This document shows, piece by piece, positions 7,901 through 16,015 of a DNA stretch of 64,000 nucleotides. How positions within the stretch are numbered: position 1 is the first letter of the stretch; the number at the start of each line of letters is the position of its first letter. The position numbers and the translations under genes are program-made. The notes beneath the pieces were generated by a model. The model was not told the origin of the DNA and made no database searches. It worked only from the letters and a program-made list of their open reading frames with translations. This DNA comes from Candidatus Marispirochaeta associata (GTDB taxonomy: Bacteria; Spirochaetota; Spirochaetia; JC444; Marispirochaetaceae). The stretch covers positions 1 to 64,000 of the forward strand of contig JWTM01000424.1 of NCBI GenBank assembly GCA_001749745.1. Reading direction: 5' to 3'.

Positions 7901-9181
7901 ATGTTGACTTTGGCAATTTTCGGTTTACTGATTTTTCTTATACTGCTCGGCGTACCTATCGCCGTGTCTATGGGCATCACAGCCGTTCTTGGCTTTGTCT
8001 TCCTTGGGCAGGAATCTATTCTGCTCATGATGGCCCAGCGGATGTATTCTGGGACCACCAGTTTTACGCTTCTCGCCATTCCTTTCTTTATTATGGCCGG
8101 TAATCTTATGAATACCGGCGGTATCACCAATCGGATTTTTCGATTTGCTAAAGCCTGCGTCGGACATGTCTGGGGCGGATTAGGGCAGGTGAATATCGTC
8201 GCCAGCCTGATCTTCTCCGGTATGTCCGGCGCGGCCGTGGCCGATGCCGCGGGATTGGGAATGATCGAGCTGAAAGCCATGAAGGAGAGCGGTTATGACG
8301 ATGATTTCTCCGCGGCCATAACCGCCGCATCATCAACTATAGGACCCGTTGTCCCTCCGAGTATTCCCTTCGTTATCTATGCCAATCTTACCGGCGTATC
8401 GGTTATCAGTCTCTTCCTTGCTGGTTTCACGCCTGGCTTCATGATGGCGGCTGCCATGATGATCGCTGTTTTTCTGGTTTCTCGCAAACGGAATTATCCG
8501 CGCACGGACCGGGCGCCGCTTAAGGAAGTGTTGGCCAGTCTAGGAGATGGTCTTCTTCCCATCGGAACCCCGGTTATCATTATAGGCGGAATCCTCTTGG
8601 GTTGGTTCACCCCAACCGAAGCGGCGGTAGTCGCGTGCGTGTATGCGCTCATTCTCGGGCTCTTTGTGTACAAGGAACTCACCCTAAAGGATCTCCCCCG
8701 CATCGTATGGGAGACAGTAGTGCATTCTGTTCGCGTGCTCTTCATCATTTCATGCGCCGCTTTCTTCTCATGGCTGATGATACACCAACAGATTCCGCAG
8801 AAAGTGATAGTCGGCCTGACTAGTCTCACCACGAATCCACAAGCCGTTATGGCAATAATACTCTTCATCTTGATTGTACTGGGATGCTTCATTGAGGGGG
8901 TTGCGGTGTTGGTAATTACCGTCCCCGTCTTCATGCCGCTGATTACCCAGTTCGGTATTGATCAGGTTCAATTCGGAGTAATCATGATCTTGGCTTCCAT
9001 GATCGGTTTAGTTACTCCTCCGGTCGGGATGAGCCTTTATGCGGTCTCATCCATCAGTAAGGTATCGATCGGCCGCCTGAGTAAGGAGCTTATTCCGTAT
9101 ATTTTCGGGATCTTTATCGTTCTGCTGCTTGTGGCCTATGTTCCGGCAATCTCCACCTGGCTGCCGAACCTTCTGAATTAA
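7901..9181 (+). CDS. TRAP transporter large permease, DctM family
   Basis: A 426-residue inner-membrane subunit with about 12 hydrophobic segments. Family features include GVPIAVSMGIT at the start, AIPFFIMAGNLMNTGGITNRIF, the FSGMSGAAVADAAGLG motif, SSTIGPVVPPSIP, and GLVTPPVGM near the end. It forms the sodium-coupled translocation subunit with the small permease encoded 21 bases downstream and works with the DctP binding protein encoded just upstream. Confidence 0.95.
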   Translation: MLTLAIFGLLIFLILLGVPIAVSMGITAVLGFVFLGQESILLMMAQRMYSGTTSFTLLAIPFFIMAGNLMNTGGITNRIFRFAKACVGHVWGGLGQVNIVASLIFSGMSGAAVADAAGLGMIELKAMKESGYDDDFSAAITAASSTIGPVVPPSIPFVIYANLTGVSVISLFLAGFTPGFMMAAAMMIAVFLVSRKRNYPRTDRAPLKEVLASLGDGLLPIGTPVIIIGGILLGWFTPTEAAVVACVYALILGLFVYKELTLKDLPRIVWETVVHSVRVLFIISCAAFFSWLMIHQQIPQKVIVGLTSLTTNPQAVMAIILFILIVLGCFIEGVAVLVITVPVFMPLITQFGIDQVQFGVIMILASMIGLVTPPVGMSLYAVSSISKVSIGRLSKELIPYIFGIFIVLLLVAYVPAISTWLPNLLN

Positions 9182-9202
9182 TAGCGGAGTAAGGAATATT
9201 GT

Positions 9203-9700
9203 ATGATGGCTTTAATCAAGAAAATCGACAACGGAGTTGGCTACACCTTAAAGGGCCTCTCGATAGCGATGCTGACGGTCCTGTTTCTCTTACTGATCGT
9301 CAATGTATTTTCACGATATGTGCTTGTCTTCTCTATGGGGTGGTTCGATGAGATTGTTGAGCTTTCCTTCGCTTACCTGGTTTTTTTCGGTGCCGCGGCC
9401 TTATGGCGCGATCGGGATCATTTTAAGCTTGAATGGCTGGAAGACAAGATTCGCTGCTACGCTCCGATACATGGAGTATTGCGCATAGTAATAAATCTGC
9501 TTGCAATAATCTTCTTCTTCCTCCTGTTCCGTCACGGCTGGAGCCTGATGATGCGTGCCGCGGATACTACTCCAGTAATTAAAATGCCGAAGAAGGTACT
9601 CTATGCATGCATTCCGACTTCGGGCTTCATTATGTTTATCTATGCTATTCGCGACTTCATAGTTGATCTAAAAAGCTTTATATCCTGTTATTCTGAATAG
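9203..9700 (+). CDS. TRAP transporter small permease, DctQ family
   Basis: A 165-residue membrane protein with four helices. The DctQ signature FSMGWFDEIVELSFAYLVFFG lies at about residues 45-65 and is followed by WRDRDHFKLEWL. The start may be either of two tandem ATGs at 9203 or 9206. It completes the tripartite transporter and ends the uronate operon. No clear intrinsic terminator follows. A weak inverted repeat near 9718-9750 lacks a T-tract. Confidence 0.92.
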   Translation: MMALIKKIDNGVGYTLKGLSIAMLTVLFLLLIVNVFSRYVLVFSMGWFDEIVELSFAYLVFFGAAALWRDRDHFKLEWLEDKIRCYAPIHGVLRIVINLLAIIFFFLLFRHGWSLMMRAADTTPVIKMPKKVLYACIPTSGFIMFIYAIRDFIVDLKSFISCYSE

Positions 9701-9780
9701 GATTCTGGCTGAAGGCTGAGGGATAAACTCTTCGCATCCCGCTCCGGAGGGTGATATACTAACAAGGAACGGAGGATGCC

Positions 9781-10359
9781 ATGCCGATTCCAAAATCCCG
9801 GCCCGAAGGCTACAGCTATGCAGACTACCTCACCTGGCCCGATGATGAGCGTTGGGAGCTGATCGACGGCTCACCATACAATATGAGTCCAGCACCTAGA
9901 CGAACACATCAACGTGTTTTATTGGCTTTTGCTAGAGTACTCTCCGATATTACTGACAAAGACTCTTGCGAAACCTATGTTGCCCCTTTCGATGTTCGTC
10001 TGCCTGAGCAATCTGTCGCCGACGATGAAGTGCAAACCGTCGTGCAGCCGGATATCGTCGTCTACTGTCGGCCGGAGCGCTTGGATGAGCGCGGCGCAAT
10101 CGGCGCTCCGGATTTAGCGGTGGAGATTCTCTCCGAATCTACCGGTTACAAGGACCAGACCGTGAAGCTCGCCCTTTACGAACGCCATGGCGTCAGGGAG
10201 TACTGGATCGTCAACGCCGACGCCGGCCATGTGATGGTCTACCGGCTAAACCCGGAAGGCAAGTACGGCAAACCGGACTACTATCTCCGCAGCGAGAGCG
10301 CAGTGAGCGAAGTCCTCGGCGGCGCTAAGATTCCCTTAGCTGATTTTATTCCGGAGTAG
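9781..10359 (+). CDS. Uma2-family (DUF820) putative endonuclease
   Basis: A 192-residue Uma2-family protein with a PD-(D/E)xK-like fold. Recognisable parts are the N-terminal DERWELIDGSPYNMSPAP, QPDIVVYC with the candidate metal Asp, PDLAVEILSESTGYKDQTVKLALYERHGVREYWIV (acidic residue and Lys pair), and a C-terminal IPLADFIPE tail. Nuclease activity is assumed for the family but rarely shown. It is a single-gene unit preceded by TATACT at 9753-9758 and CGGAGG before the ATG. No partner gene suggests a role. Confidence 0.85.
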   Translation: MPIPKSRPEGYSYADYLTWPDDERWELIDGSPYNMSPAPRRTHQRVLLAFARVLSDITDKDSCETYVAPFDVRLPEQSVADDEVQTVVQPDIVVYCRPERLDERGAIGAPDLAVEILSESTGYKDQTVKLALYERHGVREYWIVNADAGHVMVYRLNPEGKYGKPDYYLRSESAVSEVLGGAKIPLADFIPE

Positions 10360-10394
10360 GAGATACGTCGATTTTTTGGGTAACTATTCTGGGC

Positions 10395-11606
10395 TCATAG
10401 TTCAAGACCCAAAAGGAAATCAAGTATCGACAGGTGGCGGACGCCGTCCAAATCCCGTGGTTGAAGTTGATCCATGGACATCAGGATTCTAGGATAAGCA
10501 TCGTCCAACTCCTTAAATGGCGCCAGTTCTCGTTTAATGGTATCGCTGCTTTCTAAAAGATAGGCCACCTGGATATAGCGTAGCTGGCCCTCTCTCTCCG
10601 CTATAAAATCTATTTCTTTTCCGGCCACTGTTCCAATTGTGATAGAGTATCCGCGTCGCAATAATTCTAGAAATATTAAATTTTCCAATAGATCTGCAAT
10701 ATCGCTATCCTGGTAGCCGATGAATCCATTGCGAACGCCGATATCGCCAAGATAGTACTTATGATTGATTTCCAGAAGCCGTTTCCCTTTACAGTCGAAT
10801 CGAGATACCTCGTATAGGAGAAATGCATCCTGCATATAGCTCAGATAGTTGAGCACGGAGTCGACCGAAAGGCTTCTGCGCTCCTTCTTTAGAAAGTCCG
10901 CTACCCGCTTGGCCGAGAGGAGGCTGCCGATATTCTCCAGCGCGAAGGACATAATTGCTTCAAATAACCTGACGTCTCTAATCCTGTAGCGGGAGATTAT
11001 ATCTCGAATGGCAATCGTATTGACGATATCCTTCTGCATCTGCCGGACAACGTCGTTGCTCAGATCGGTGTGTAGAATTCCGGGAAGGCCTCCCAGCTGC
11101 AGATAGAGCTTGAAATAGTCCTGATTATCTAAGTCGTCGTCTGGGTGGAGGAGTTGATGTAGTTCAATGAATTCAGGTAGAGAGAGGGGATAGACCGGTA
11201 GATTGATATACCGGCCTGCAATCTGGGTTGCCAGGTCGCCGGCAAGAAGAGAGGCGTTCGATCCGGAGATTATTAGGTGAGTATCGTCTTGGCCGTTTAG
11301 GGCTGCTGCGGCTCGCTCCCACTGGGCTATTTGCTGGATTTCATCGATGATTATGTAGCGTTGTCTATCTTTGCTGCTCCGTCCGTCTATATATTCCACA
11401 AGGTCCCGGGCTGTGTCGATGGCATCAAACTCGAATGATTCCTTATCTATGTAGATAACCTCTGCCGACTGCTTAAGATCCTCTCCCAATTGTCTAAGAA
11501 GGACGCTTTTGCCTACCCGGCGTGGACCTGACAGAACGGTTATCATCGGAGCGGTTAGGTAGCTTCGCAGTTTCTTTAGATATGTTTGTCGATATATCTG
11601 TTGCAT
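10395..11606 (-). CDS. AAA ATPase with DUF4143 domain
   Basis: A 403-residue protein of the large ATP-binding/DUF4143 family. Near the N-terminus is the P-loop GPRRVGKSVLL, followed by the Walker B IIDEIQQI, sensor ISGSNASLL and the C-terminal DUF4143 part (DFLKKERRSLSVDSVLNYL, VGIRNGF-like GDIGVRNGF, GKEIDFIAE). The role of the family is unclear. The chosen start (complement of 11604-11606) gives the standard N-terminus MQQIYRQTYLKKL. An in-frame ATG at 11690 lies upstream of a good promoter whose -10 box ends six bases before the chosen start. Confidence 0.85.
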   Translation of the reverse strand: MQQIYRQTYLKKLRSYLTAPMITVLSGPRRVGKSVLLRQLGEDLKQSAEVIYIDKESFEFDAIDTARDLVEYIDGRSSKDRQRYIIIDEIQQIAQWERAAAALNGQDDTHLIISGSNASLLAGDLATQIAGRYINLPVYPLSLPEFIELHQLLHPDDDLDNQDYFKLYLQLGGLPGILHTDLSNDVVRQMQKDIVNTIAIRDIISRYRIRDVRLFEAIMSFALENIGSLLSAKRVADFLKKERRSLSVDSVLNYLSYMQDAFLLYEVSRFDCKGKRLLEINHKYYLGDIGVRNGFIGYQDSDIADLLENLIFLELLRRGYSITIGTVAGKEIDFIAEREGQLRYIQVAYLLESSDTIKRELAPFKELDDAYPRILMSMDQLQPRDLDGVRHLSILDFLLGLEL

Positions 11607-11612
11607 ATTTCT

Positions 11613-11642
11613 ATTATAGTCGAAATTTGCAACCTTTTCCAA
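11613..11642 (-). promoter_or_regulatory. promoter giving a likely leaderless DUF4143 ATPase mRNA
   Basis: On the minus strand TTGGAA (11637-11642) and a perfect TATAAT (11613-11618) are 18 bases apart. Only six bases separate the -10 box from the ATG, so transcription should begin at or next to the A of the start codon. There is no Shine-Dalgarno before that ATG, which fits a leaderless message. Confidence 0.55.
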
Positions 11643-11751
11643 TGAATTTCTATCATGATAGAAGTAGATTGTAAAAACCTCGGTTCCCATACCAGATGCG
11701 TAGAGAAAAAAAATAGTTGAGGTATAGTGATTTAACCGTTAAAGTTGTGTT

Positions 11752-12474
11752 ATGAAAAATTTTTTATTAACAATAGCCAGTGTATTATGTGTAGTGTCCT
11801 TTGCTTCTTGCTCCGCCGCCGGTAACGACGGTGATCCGGCTGGACCCAAAGTTGCCGGAATGGTCCCCGCTGATGGAAGTTCCGGTATCGATCTGAACTA
11901 TGCTGAGGTGGCGATTACCTTTAGCGAGGCGATGAACGGCACATACAGCTTCAACTCCAATTTTCCGGTCGGCGATGTCCGTTGGAACAACGACAATACG
12001 ACCTGCTACATTATCTCCTACTCTGAATTTTCCTCGAACACCACCTATACTTTCGATCTGAATCCTAACGGACCCGGATTTGCTTCCGCATCAGGTAGGG
12101 CGCTTGAAACAACTTCTACACTCTCGTTCACGACGGGGACAACAACAAACCAGCCGACTGTCAGCAGCTCCTCTCCAGCCTCCGGCGCTACGGGAGTTTC
12201 CGCCGCATCGGGCAGCACAATCACGGTCGATTTCAGCCAGTCCATGCTTAGCGGATATAGTTTTAGGCTTGAGAAAGCAATCGACGGAACTCAGGCGGAC
12301 GTTCTATCAATACAATGGTTAGACTCCGATACCCTGCAGATCGAATATGATACCCTTGAAGGCAGCACAGACTACGATCTGATCCTCAACTCAAACGGCA
12401 GCGGTCAGTATTTCAGAAATACGGATAATATCCGCCTTGAATTCGAGACGACTATCAGTTTCACGACTGCGTAG
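11752..12474 (+). CDS. lipoprotein with two bacterial Ig-like (Big_5/SbsA) repeats
   Basis: A 240-residue secreted lipoprotein. The signal peptide ends in a lipobox, FASC (Cys20). Two repeats follow at about residues 32-128 and 134-240, each beginning with a P-G-S/T-G pattern (GMVPADGSSGIDL, SSSPASGATGVSA) and containing ITFSEAMNGTYSF / VDFSQSMLSGYSF and a TTYTFDLNPNG / STDYDLILNSNG strand. This is the SbsA-type Ig-like fold. It is likely anchored to a membrane as a surface or periplasmic adhesion or structural module. Its partner is unknown and it is monocistronic. Confidence 0.8.
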   Translation: MKNFLLTIASVLCVVSFASCSAAGNDGDPAGPKVAGMVPADGSSGIDLNYAEVAITFSEAMNGTYSFNSNFPVGDVRWNNDNTTCYIISYSEFSSNTTYTFDLNPNGPGFASASGRALETTSTLSFTTGTTTNQPTVSSSSPASGATGVSAASGSTITVDFSQSMLSGYSFRLEKAIDGTQADVLSIQWLDSDTLQIEYDTLEGSTDYDLILNSNGSGQYFRNTDNIRLEFETTISFTTA

Positions 12475-12486
12475 TAGGTTTTGACT

Positions 12487-12517
12487 ATAAAAAACCCGGC
12501 CTCTCGTGGGCCGGGTT
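12487..12517 (-). terminator. intrinsic terminator of nfnAB
   Basis: A perfect 9-bp stem, AACCCGGCC (12493-12501) with GGCCGGGTT (12509-12517), has a 7-base loop. Read on the minus strand it is followed by a T-rich tract (complement of 12487-12494), so it terminates the leftward nfnAB operon. On the plus strand no T-tract follows the hairpin. Confidence 0.8.
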
Positions 12518-12540
12518 CGAATTGCCAGTCCTAATGCTTC

Positions 12541-14025
12541 CTATTCCCCCAACAGCTCGTTGATACTCGCCGCCGCCTTGCGTCCCTCGCCCATGGCCAG
12601 GATTACCGTTGCGGCGCCTAAGACGATATCGCCCCCTGCAAAGACGCGGTCCATGCTGGTCTTACCGTTCTCGTCGGCGACGATATTCCCCCACTTGTTG
12701 GTCTCCAGCCCGGGGGTGGTCTTCTCGATCAGCGGGTTGGAGTTGTTGCCGATGGCGACGATTACGGTGTCGACCTCCATCTCGTAGACGGCTCCGTCGA
12801 CCTTCACCGGCCGGCGGCGGCCCGAATCGTCCGGCTCGCCCAGCTCGTACTCCTGCACCTCCAGGCCGCGTACCCGGCCCTTATCTCCTTCCAGAATCCG
12901 ATTGGGGCTGCGAAGCAGGTGGAACTGCACCCCCTCTTCCTTGGCGTGGGCTACCTCTTCAACCCGGGCGGGCATCTCCTTCTCGGTGCGCCGGTAGAGG
13001 ATATGCACCTCGTCGGCGCCCATGCGCACCGCGCTTCTCGCCGCATCCATGGCCACGTTGCCGCCGCCTAACACGGCCACCTTCTTGGCCTGGTAGATCG
13101 GCGTATCGGAACGCTGCTTGTCATAGGCCCGCATCAGGTTGACCCGGGTCAGGTACTCGTTGGCCGAAAAGACGCCGACTAAGTTCTCGCCTTCGATCTT
13201 CATGAACTTGGGCAAGCCCGCTCCGGTGCCGATGAAGACCGCCTCGAAGCCGTCCTTCTCGAGCATATCCTGGATCGTCCGAGTTCGGCCCACCAGGAAG
13301 TTGGTCTGAAGCTTGACCCCCATAGCCTGCAGGCCTTCGATCTCGTCGGCCACGATCTGTTTCGGCAGCCGGAACTCGGGGATCCCGTAGACCATTACCC
13401 CGCCGGGCTTGTGGAAGGCCTCGAACATATGTACCTCATGGCCCTCCCGGCGCACGTCGGCGGCCACGGTGATCGAGGCCGGGCCGGTGCCGATCACGGC
13501 CACCTTCTTCCCGGTCTCAGGCTTGACCTCAGGTACGGTGATTTTATCGTTTTCGGCGGCCCAGTCGGCCACGTAGCGCTCGATGCGACCGATGGAGACC
13601 GCTAAGTCGACGTCCTTCAGGGACTTTCCTACCGTACAGGGGAGCTGGCACTGGCTCTCTTGGGGACAGACCCGGCCGCAGATGGCCGGCAAGAGGCTCG
13701 TGCGCTTGATGATGCCGAGGGATTTCTCGTAATCCCCTTCGGCCGCGGCCTTGATGAAGCCGGGGATGTCGATCTGTACCGGACAGCCGGCCACGCAAGG
13801 GGCGGTCTTGCACTGCAGACAGCGCTCCGCCTCGACCTTCACCTGCTCGGGGAAGTAGCCGATGGCTACCTCGTTCATATTCTCGATGCGCTCCTTAGGA
13901 TCCTGACTCGGCATCTCCTGCCGGGGCAGTGCCAGGCGCTCCTTGGGCTTAAGTTCCTTGCCTTCGAGTTCAGCGGCGGCTTCCGCCGCCCGTTTCTTCA
14001 GTTCCGCCGCGGGGATGTAACTCAT
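12541..14025 (-). CDS. nfnB: NADPH-dependent ferredoxin:NAD(P) oxidoreductase large subunit (NfnB; GltD-like)
   Basis: A 494-residue flavoprotein often labelled glutamate synthase small subunit. It starts at the ATG complementary to 14023-14025, in an ATGA overlap with the upstream gene. An 18-codon upstream extension is rejected. The N-terminal iron-sulfur domain has CLQCKTAPCVAGCP and CGRVCPQESQC for two [4Fe-4S] clusters. Two Rossmann motifs follow (VAVIGTGPASI and VAVLGGGNVAMD), and the C-terminal GGDIVLGAATVILAMGEG binds FAD. No glutamate synthase large subunit is nearby, and coupling to an FAD/NAD-binding subunit points to the bifurcating NfnAB complex, which links NADH, NADPH and ferredoxin pools. 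Confidence 0.85.
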   Translation of the reverse strand: MSYIPAAELKKRAAEAAAELEGKELKPKERLALPRQEMPSQDPKERIENMNEVAIGYFPEQVKVEAERCLQCKTAPCVAGCPVQIDIPGFIKAAAEGDYEKSLGIIKRTSLLPAICGRVCPQESQCQLPCTVGKSLKDVDLAVSIGRIERYVADWAAENDKITVPEVKPETGKKVAVIGTGPASITVAADVRREGHEVHMFEAFHKPGGVMVYGIPEFRLPKQIVADEIEGLQAMGVKLQTNFLVGRTRTIQDMLEKDGFEAVFIGTGAGLPKFMKIEGENLVGVFSANEYLTRVNLMRAYDKQRSDTPIYQAKKVAVLGGGNVAMDAARSAVRMGADEVHILYRRTEKEMPARVEEVAHAKEEGVQFHLLRSPNRILEGDKGRVRGLEVQEYELGEPDDSGRRRPVKVDGAVYEMEVDTVIVAIGNNSNPLIEKTTPGLETNKWGNIVADENGKTSMDRVFAGGDIVLGAATVILAMGEGRKAAASINELLGE

Positions 14026-14891
14026 TTGGCCGCCTCCTGCTCGTTCTCTTTCTGGGCGATCTCCAGCTCCAGGTGGCACGCCTCGTGATCCTGCTCCTCC
14101 CGGCCCTTGTAGCTACCCAGGCGGAGCATCATGTTATCGAAATCGACCTGATGGCCGTCGAACTCGGGACCGTCGACGCAGACGAACTTCGTCTCGCCTC
14201 CGACTGTCACTCGACAACCGCCGCACATTCCGGTGCCGTCCACCATGATCGTGTTAAGGCTCACCATGGTATGCACCCCGTAGGGCCGGGTCGTCTCGGC
14301 GCAGAATTTCATCATTATCGGGGGGCCGATAGCCACGGCGATATCGGGCTTCTCCTCCCGCTCGCAGATCTCCTTCAAGGGGACGGTCACCAGATCCTTA
14401 CGGCCGTAGCTCCCGTCGTCGGTGCAGATGATCAGCTCGTCGGCAATCCTCCGCATCTCCTCCTCCATCACGATGAGCTCCTTATTCCGGGCGCCCATGA
14501 TGATGATCACCTTGTTGCCCGCTTCCTTCAAAGCCTGGGCGATGGGGTGCATCGGGGCCACGCCGATTCCGCCCCCCACGCAGACCGCAGTACCGAATTT
14601 CTCGATATGGGTCGGATGCCCCAAAGGGCCTAAGACGTTCTCGATAGAGTCGCCGGGATTCTTCTCGGCCAAGAGGTGGGTGGTACGCCCGACGGTTTGA
14701 AAGATAATCGTCACGCTCCCTTCCTCGGGATCGGCGTCGGCGATGGTCAGGGGAATCCGCTCGCCGAATTCGGTGTCGATCTGAATGATCAAAAACTGCC
14801 CCGCCTTGCGCTCCCTCGCGATCAGCGGCGCCTCGAATTTCATGCGGAACACTTCGTCGGACAGTTGTTCTTTGGCCAAGATTCTATTCAT
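14022..14891 (-). CDS. nfnA: ferredoxin-NADP+ reductase-like subunit (NfnA; SudB/PyrK-like)
   Basis: A 289-residue protein of the sulfide/dihydroorotate dehydrogenase-like FAD/NAD-binding family. It has an N-terminal FAD domain (GQFLIIQID, IPLTIADA), an NAD-binding part (CVGGGIGVAPMHPIAQAL, ICTDDGSYG) and a C-terminal cysteine cluster for a [2Fe-2S] centre (GTGMCGGCRV...FVCVDGP). Its stop overlaps the nfnB start by four bases. The order and subunit sizes match NfnAB of anaerobes. The upstream region 14892-15139 is GC-rich, with no gene that I can support. Confidence 0.85.
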   Translation of the reverse strand: MNRILAKEQLSDEVFRMKFEAPLIARERKAGQFLIIQIDTEFGERIPLTIADADPEEGSVTIIFQTVGRTTHLLAEKNPGDSIENVLGPLGHPTHIEKFGTAVCVGGGIGVAPMHPIAQALKEAGNKVIIIMGARNKELIVMEEEMRRIADELIICTDDGSYGRKDLVTVPLKEICEREEKPDIAVAIGPPIMMKFCAETTRPYGVHTMVSLNTIMVDGTGMCGGCRVTVGGETKFVCVDGPEFDGHQVDFDNMMLRLGSYKGREEQDHEACHLELEIAQKENEQEAAK

Positions 14892-15139
14892 GAGATTATC
14901 TCCCGTATCTGGATCCCCGGCAGTATAGCATATTCACCTCCCCCCTTGCACCGAGAATACGTATGCATAGTTCTCTTATCAGGTATTTTTTTAGGGGGAA
15001 GTCTCCCCCTCGCTCCGGTCCGGCTGATCCGGGGCCCTTTCTCCGGCTCTGTCCCCGCCGCCGGGGGCCCCGGGCCGCCCCTCCGCTACCCTTCTCTTTT
15101 TCAGTCGGCATCGGCCTAAGGATCCGCCTCCGTTCGTTC

Positions 15140-15934
15140 CTACCGCAGGCCCGATTCGAGGCGGCGGACGAGTTTGTCTGAGAAGCGGGCGGCGGGGAGG
15201 CCGTCGATCAGGTCGTGGTCGAAGAGGATCGTCAAGTGCAGGATCTCCCGGGGGAGGATCTCATGCGCCACGACCCGGGGCTTCTTGACGATCGGGCCCA
15301 AGGCCAGGGCCAGGGGATGGATGGTCTTGGGGAGGATCCATCCCGGGGTTCTGCCGATTGCGCCGGCGTTGGTGATCATGATGCTCCCCATCTCGGCCCG
15401 ACGTTTCGCGGGATTCTTCATGAGCCGTCGGAAGACGAGAAGCCGCAGCACCTGGGGAAGCCGGTAGAAGAGCTTCATGGCCAACGGACTCCGCCGGTGC
15501 TCGCTCAAGACGTAATCCTCCGGTCCCGCGAGGCCTTTTCCGGAGGCGCGGTCGAGTTCCTGCTTGACGTCGGCGATGCTCTTCGTCTCCGCTCCCCGCA
15601 CGACGGCGACCAGCGGCACCCGGACGCCGTCCACCGATCGCTCGACAGTAAAGGCGATGTCCGTCGACTTGGAAACCTGTAGTCGCCGTCTGCCGGCGGG
15701 AAGGGCATGGGCCCCGGGAAACTCGGCCGCCGTATCGGCCACGCACTTAACGAACCAGGCGTTGAAGGAGATCTCCTCTCCGACCTTGATCGCCGCCCGG
15801 ATCTCACCCCTGGCCTGGGTCACATCCACCTCGATCAGTCCGGCGACGGTATGCTGTTCGGCGCCTAAGCGACCGATGTCGAGGGTGGCTAATCGGGAGG
15901 CGGGGTAGGTGATGGTCTGGTTCACGGGTACCAT
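15140..15934 (-). CDS. stand-alone 2-oxoacid dehydrogenase E2 catalytic-domain protein
   Basis: A 264-residue protein that matches only the acyltransferase domain of dihydrolipoamide acyltransferases (E2). The active-site motif HDLIDG (about residues 238-243) is intact, and GSIMITNAGAIGRTPGW and HPLALALGPI correspond to conserved E2 segments. The lipoyl and E1/E3-binding domains of a normal E2 are absent, and no E1 or E3 gene is nearby. It is therefore probably an acyltransferase of unknown substrate rather than part of a standard complex. It appears monocistronic. Confidence 0.8.
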   Translation of the reverse strand: MVPVNQTITYPASRLATLDIGRLGAEQHTVAGLIEVDVTQARGEIRAAIKVGEEISFNAWFVKCVADTAAEFPGAHALPAGRRRLQVSKSTDIAFTVERSVDGVRVPLVAVVRGAETKSIADVKQELDRASGKGLAGPEDYVLSEHRRSPLAMKLFYRLPQVLRLLVFRRLMKNPAKRRAEMGSIMITNAGAIGRTPGWILPKTIHPLALALGPIVKKPRVVAHEILPREILHLTILFDHDLIDGLPAARFSDKLVRRLESGLR

Positions 15935-15966
15935 CCTTCAAAGGGGAACAGATTTCTTTGAAGTAT

Positions 15967-16000
15967 AGAAAAAAGGCCGTCCGGATACTACCGGACGGCC
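15967..16000 (-). terminator. intrinsic terminator of the TAXI-TRAP/aldolase operon
   Basis: A perfect 10-bp stem, GGCCGTCCGG (15975-15984) with CCGGACGGCC (15991-16000), has a 6-base loop. On the minus strand it is followed by a run of eight or so T residues. It lies 15 bases past the aldolase stop codon. Confidence 0.88.
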
Positions 16001-16015
16001 CGTTGAGAGAGGAGC

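Noticed and set aside
9710-9752. Inverted repeat after the TRAP operon as a terminator
   Set aside because: GAGGGAT/ATCCCGCTC pairs only partly and no T-tract follows.
12541-14025. Calling this gene glutamate synthase small subunit (GltD)
   Set aside because: No GltB large subunit is present, and the coupled FAD/NAD-binding partner makes NfnAB the better explanation. Sequence similarity alone would fit both.
14892-15139. Small open frames in the GC-rich gap between nfnA and the E2-like gene
   Set aside because: Composition is extreme (Pro/Arg/Gly runs), no ribosome sites fit, and no hairpin with a T-tract was found.
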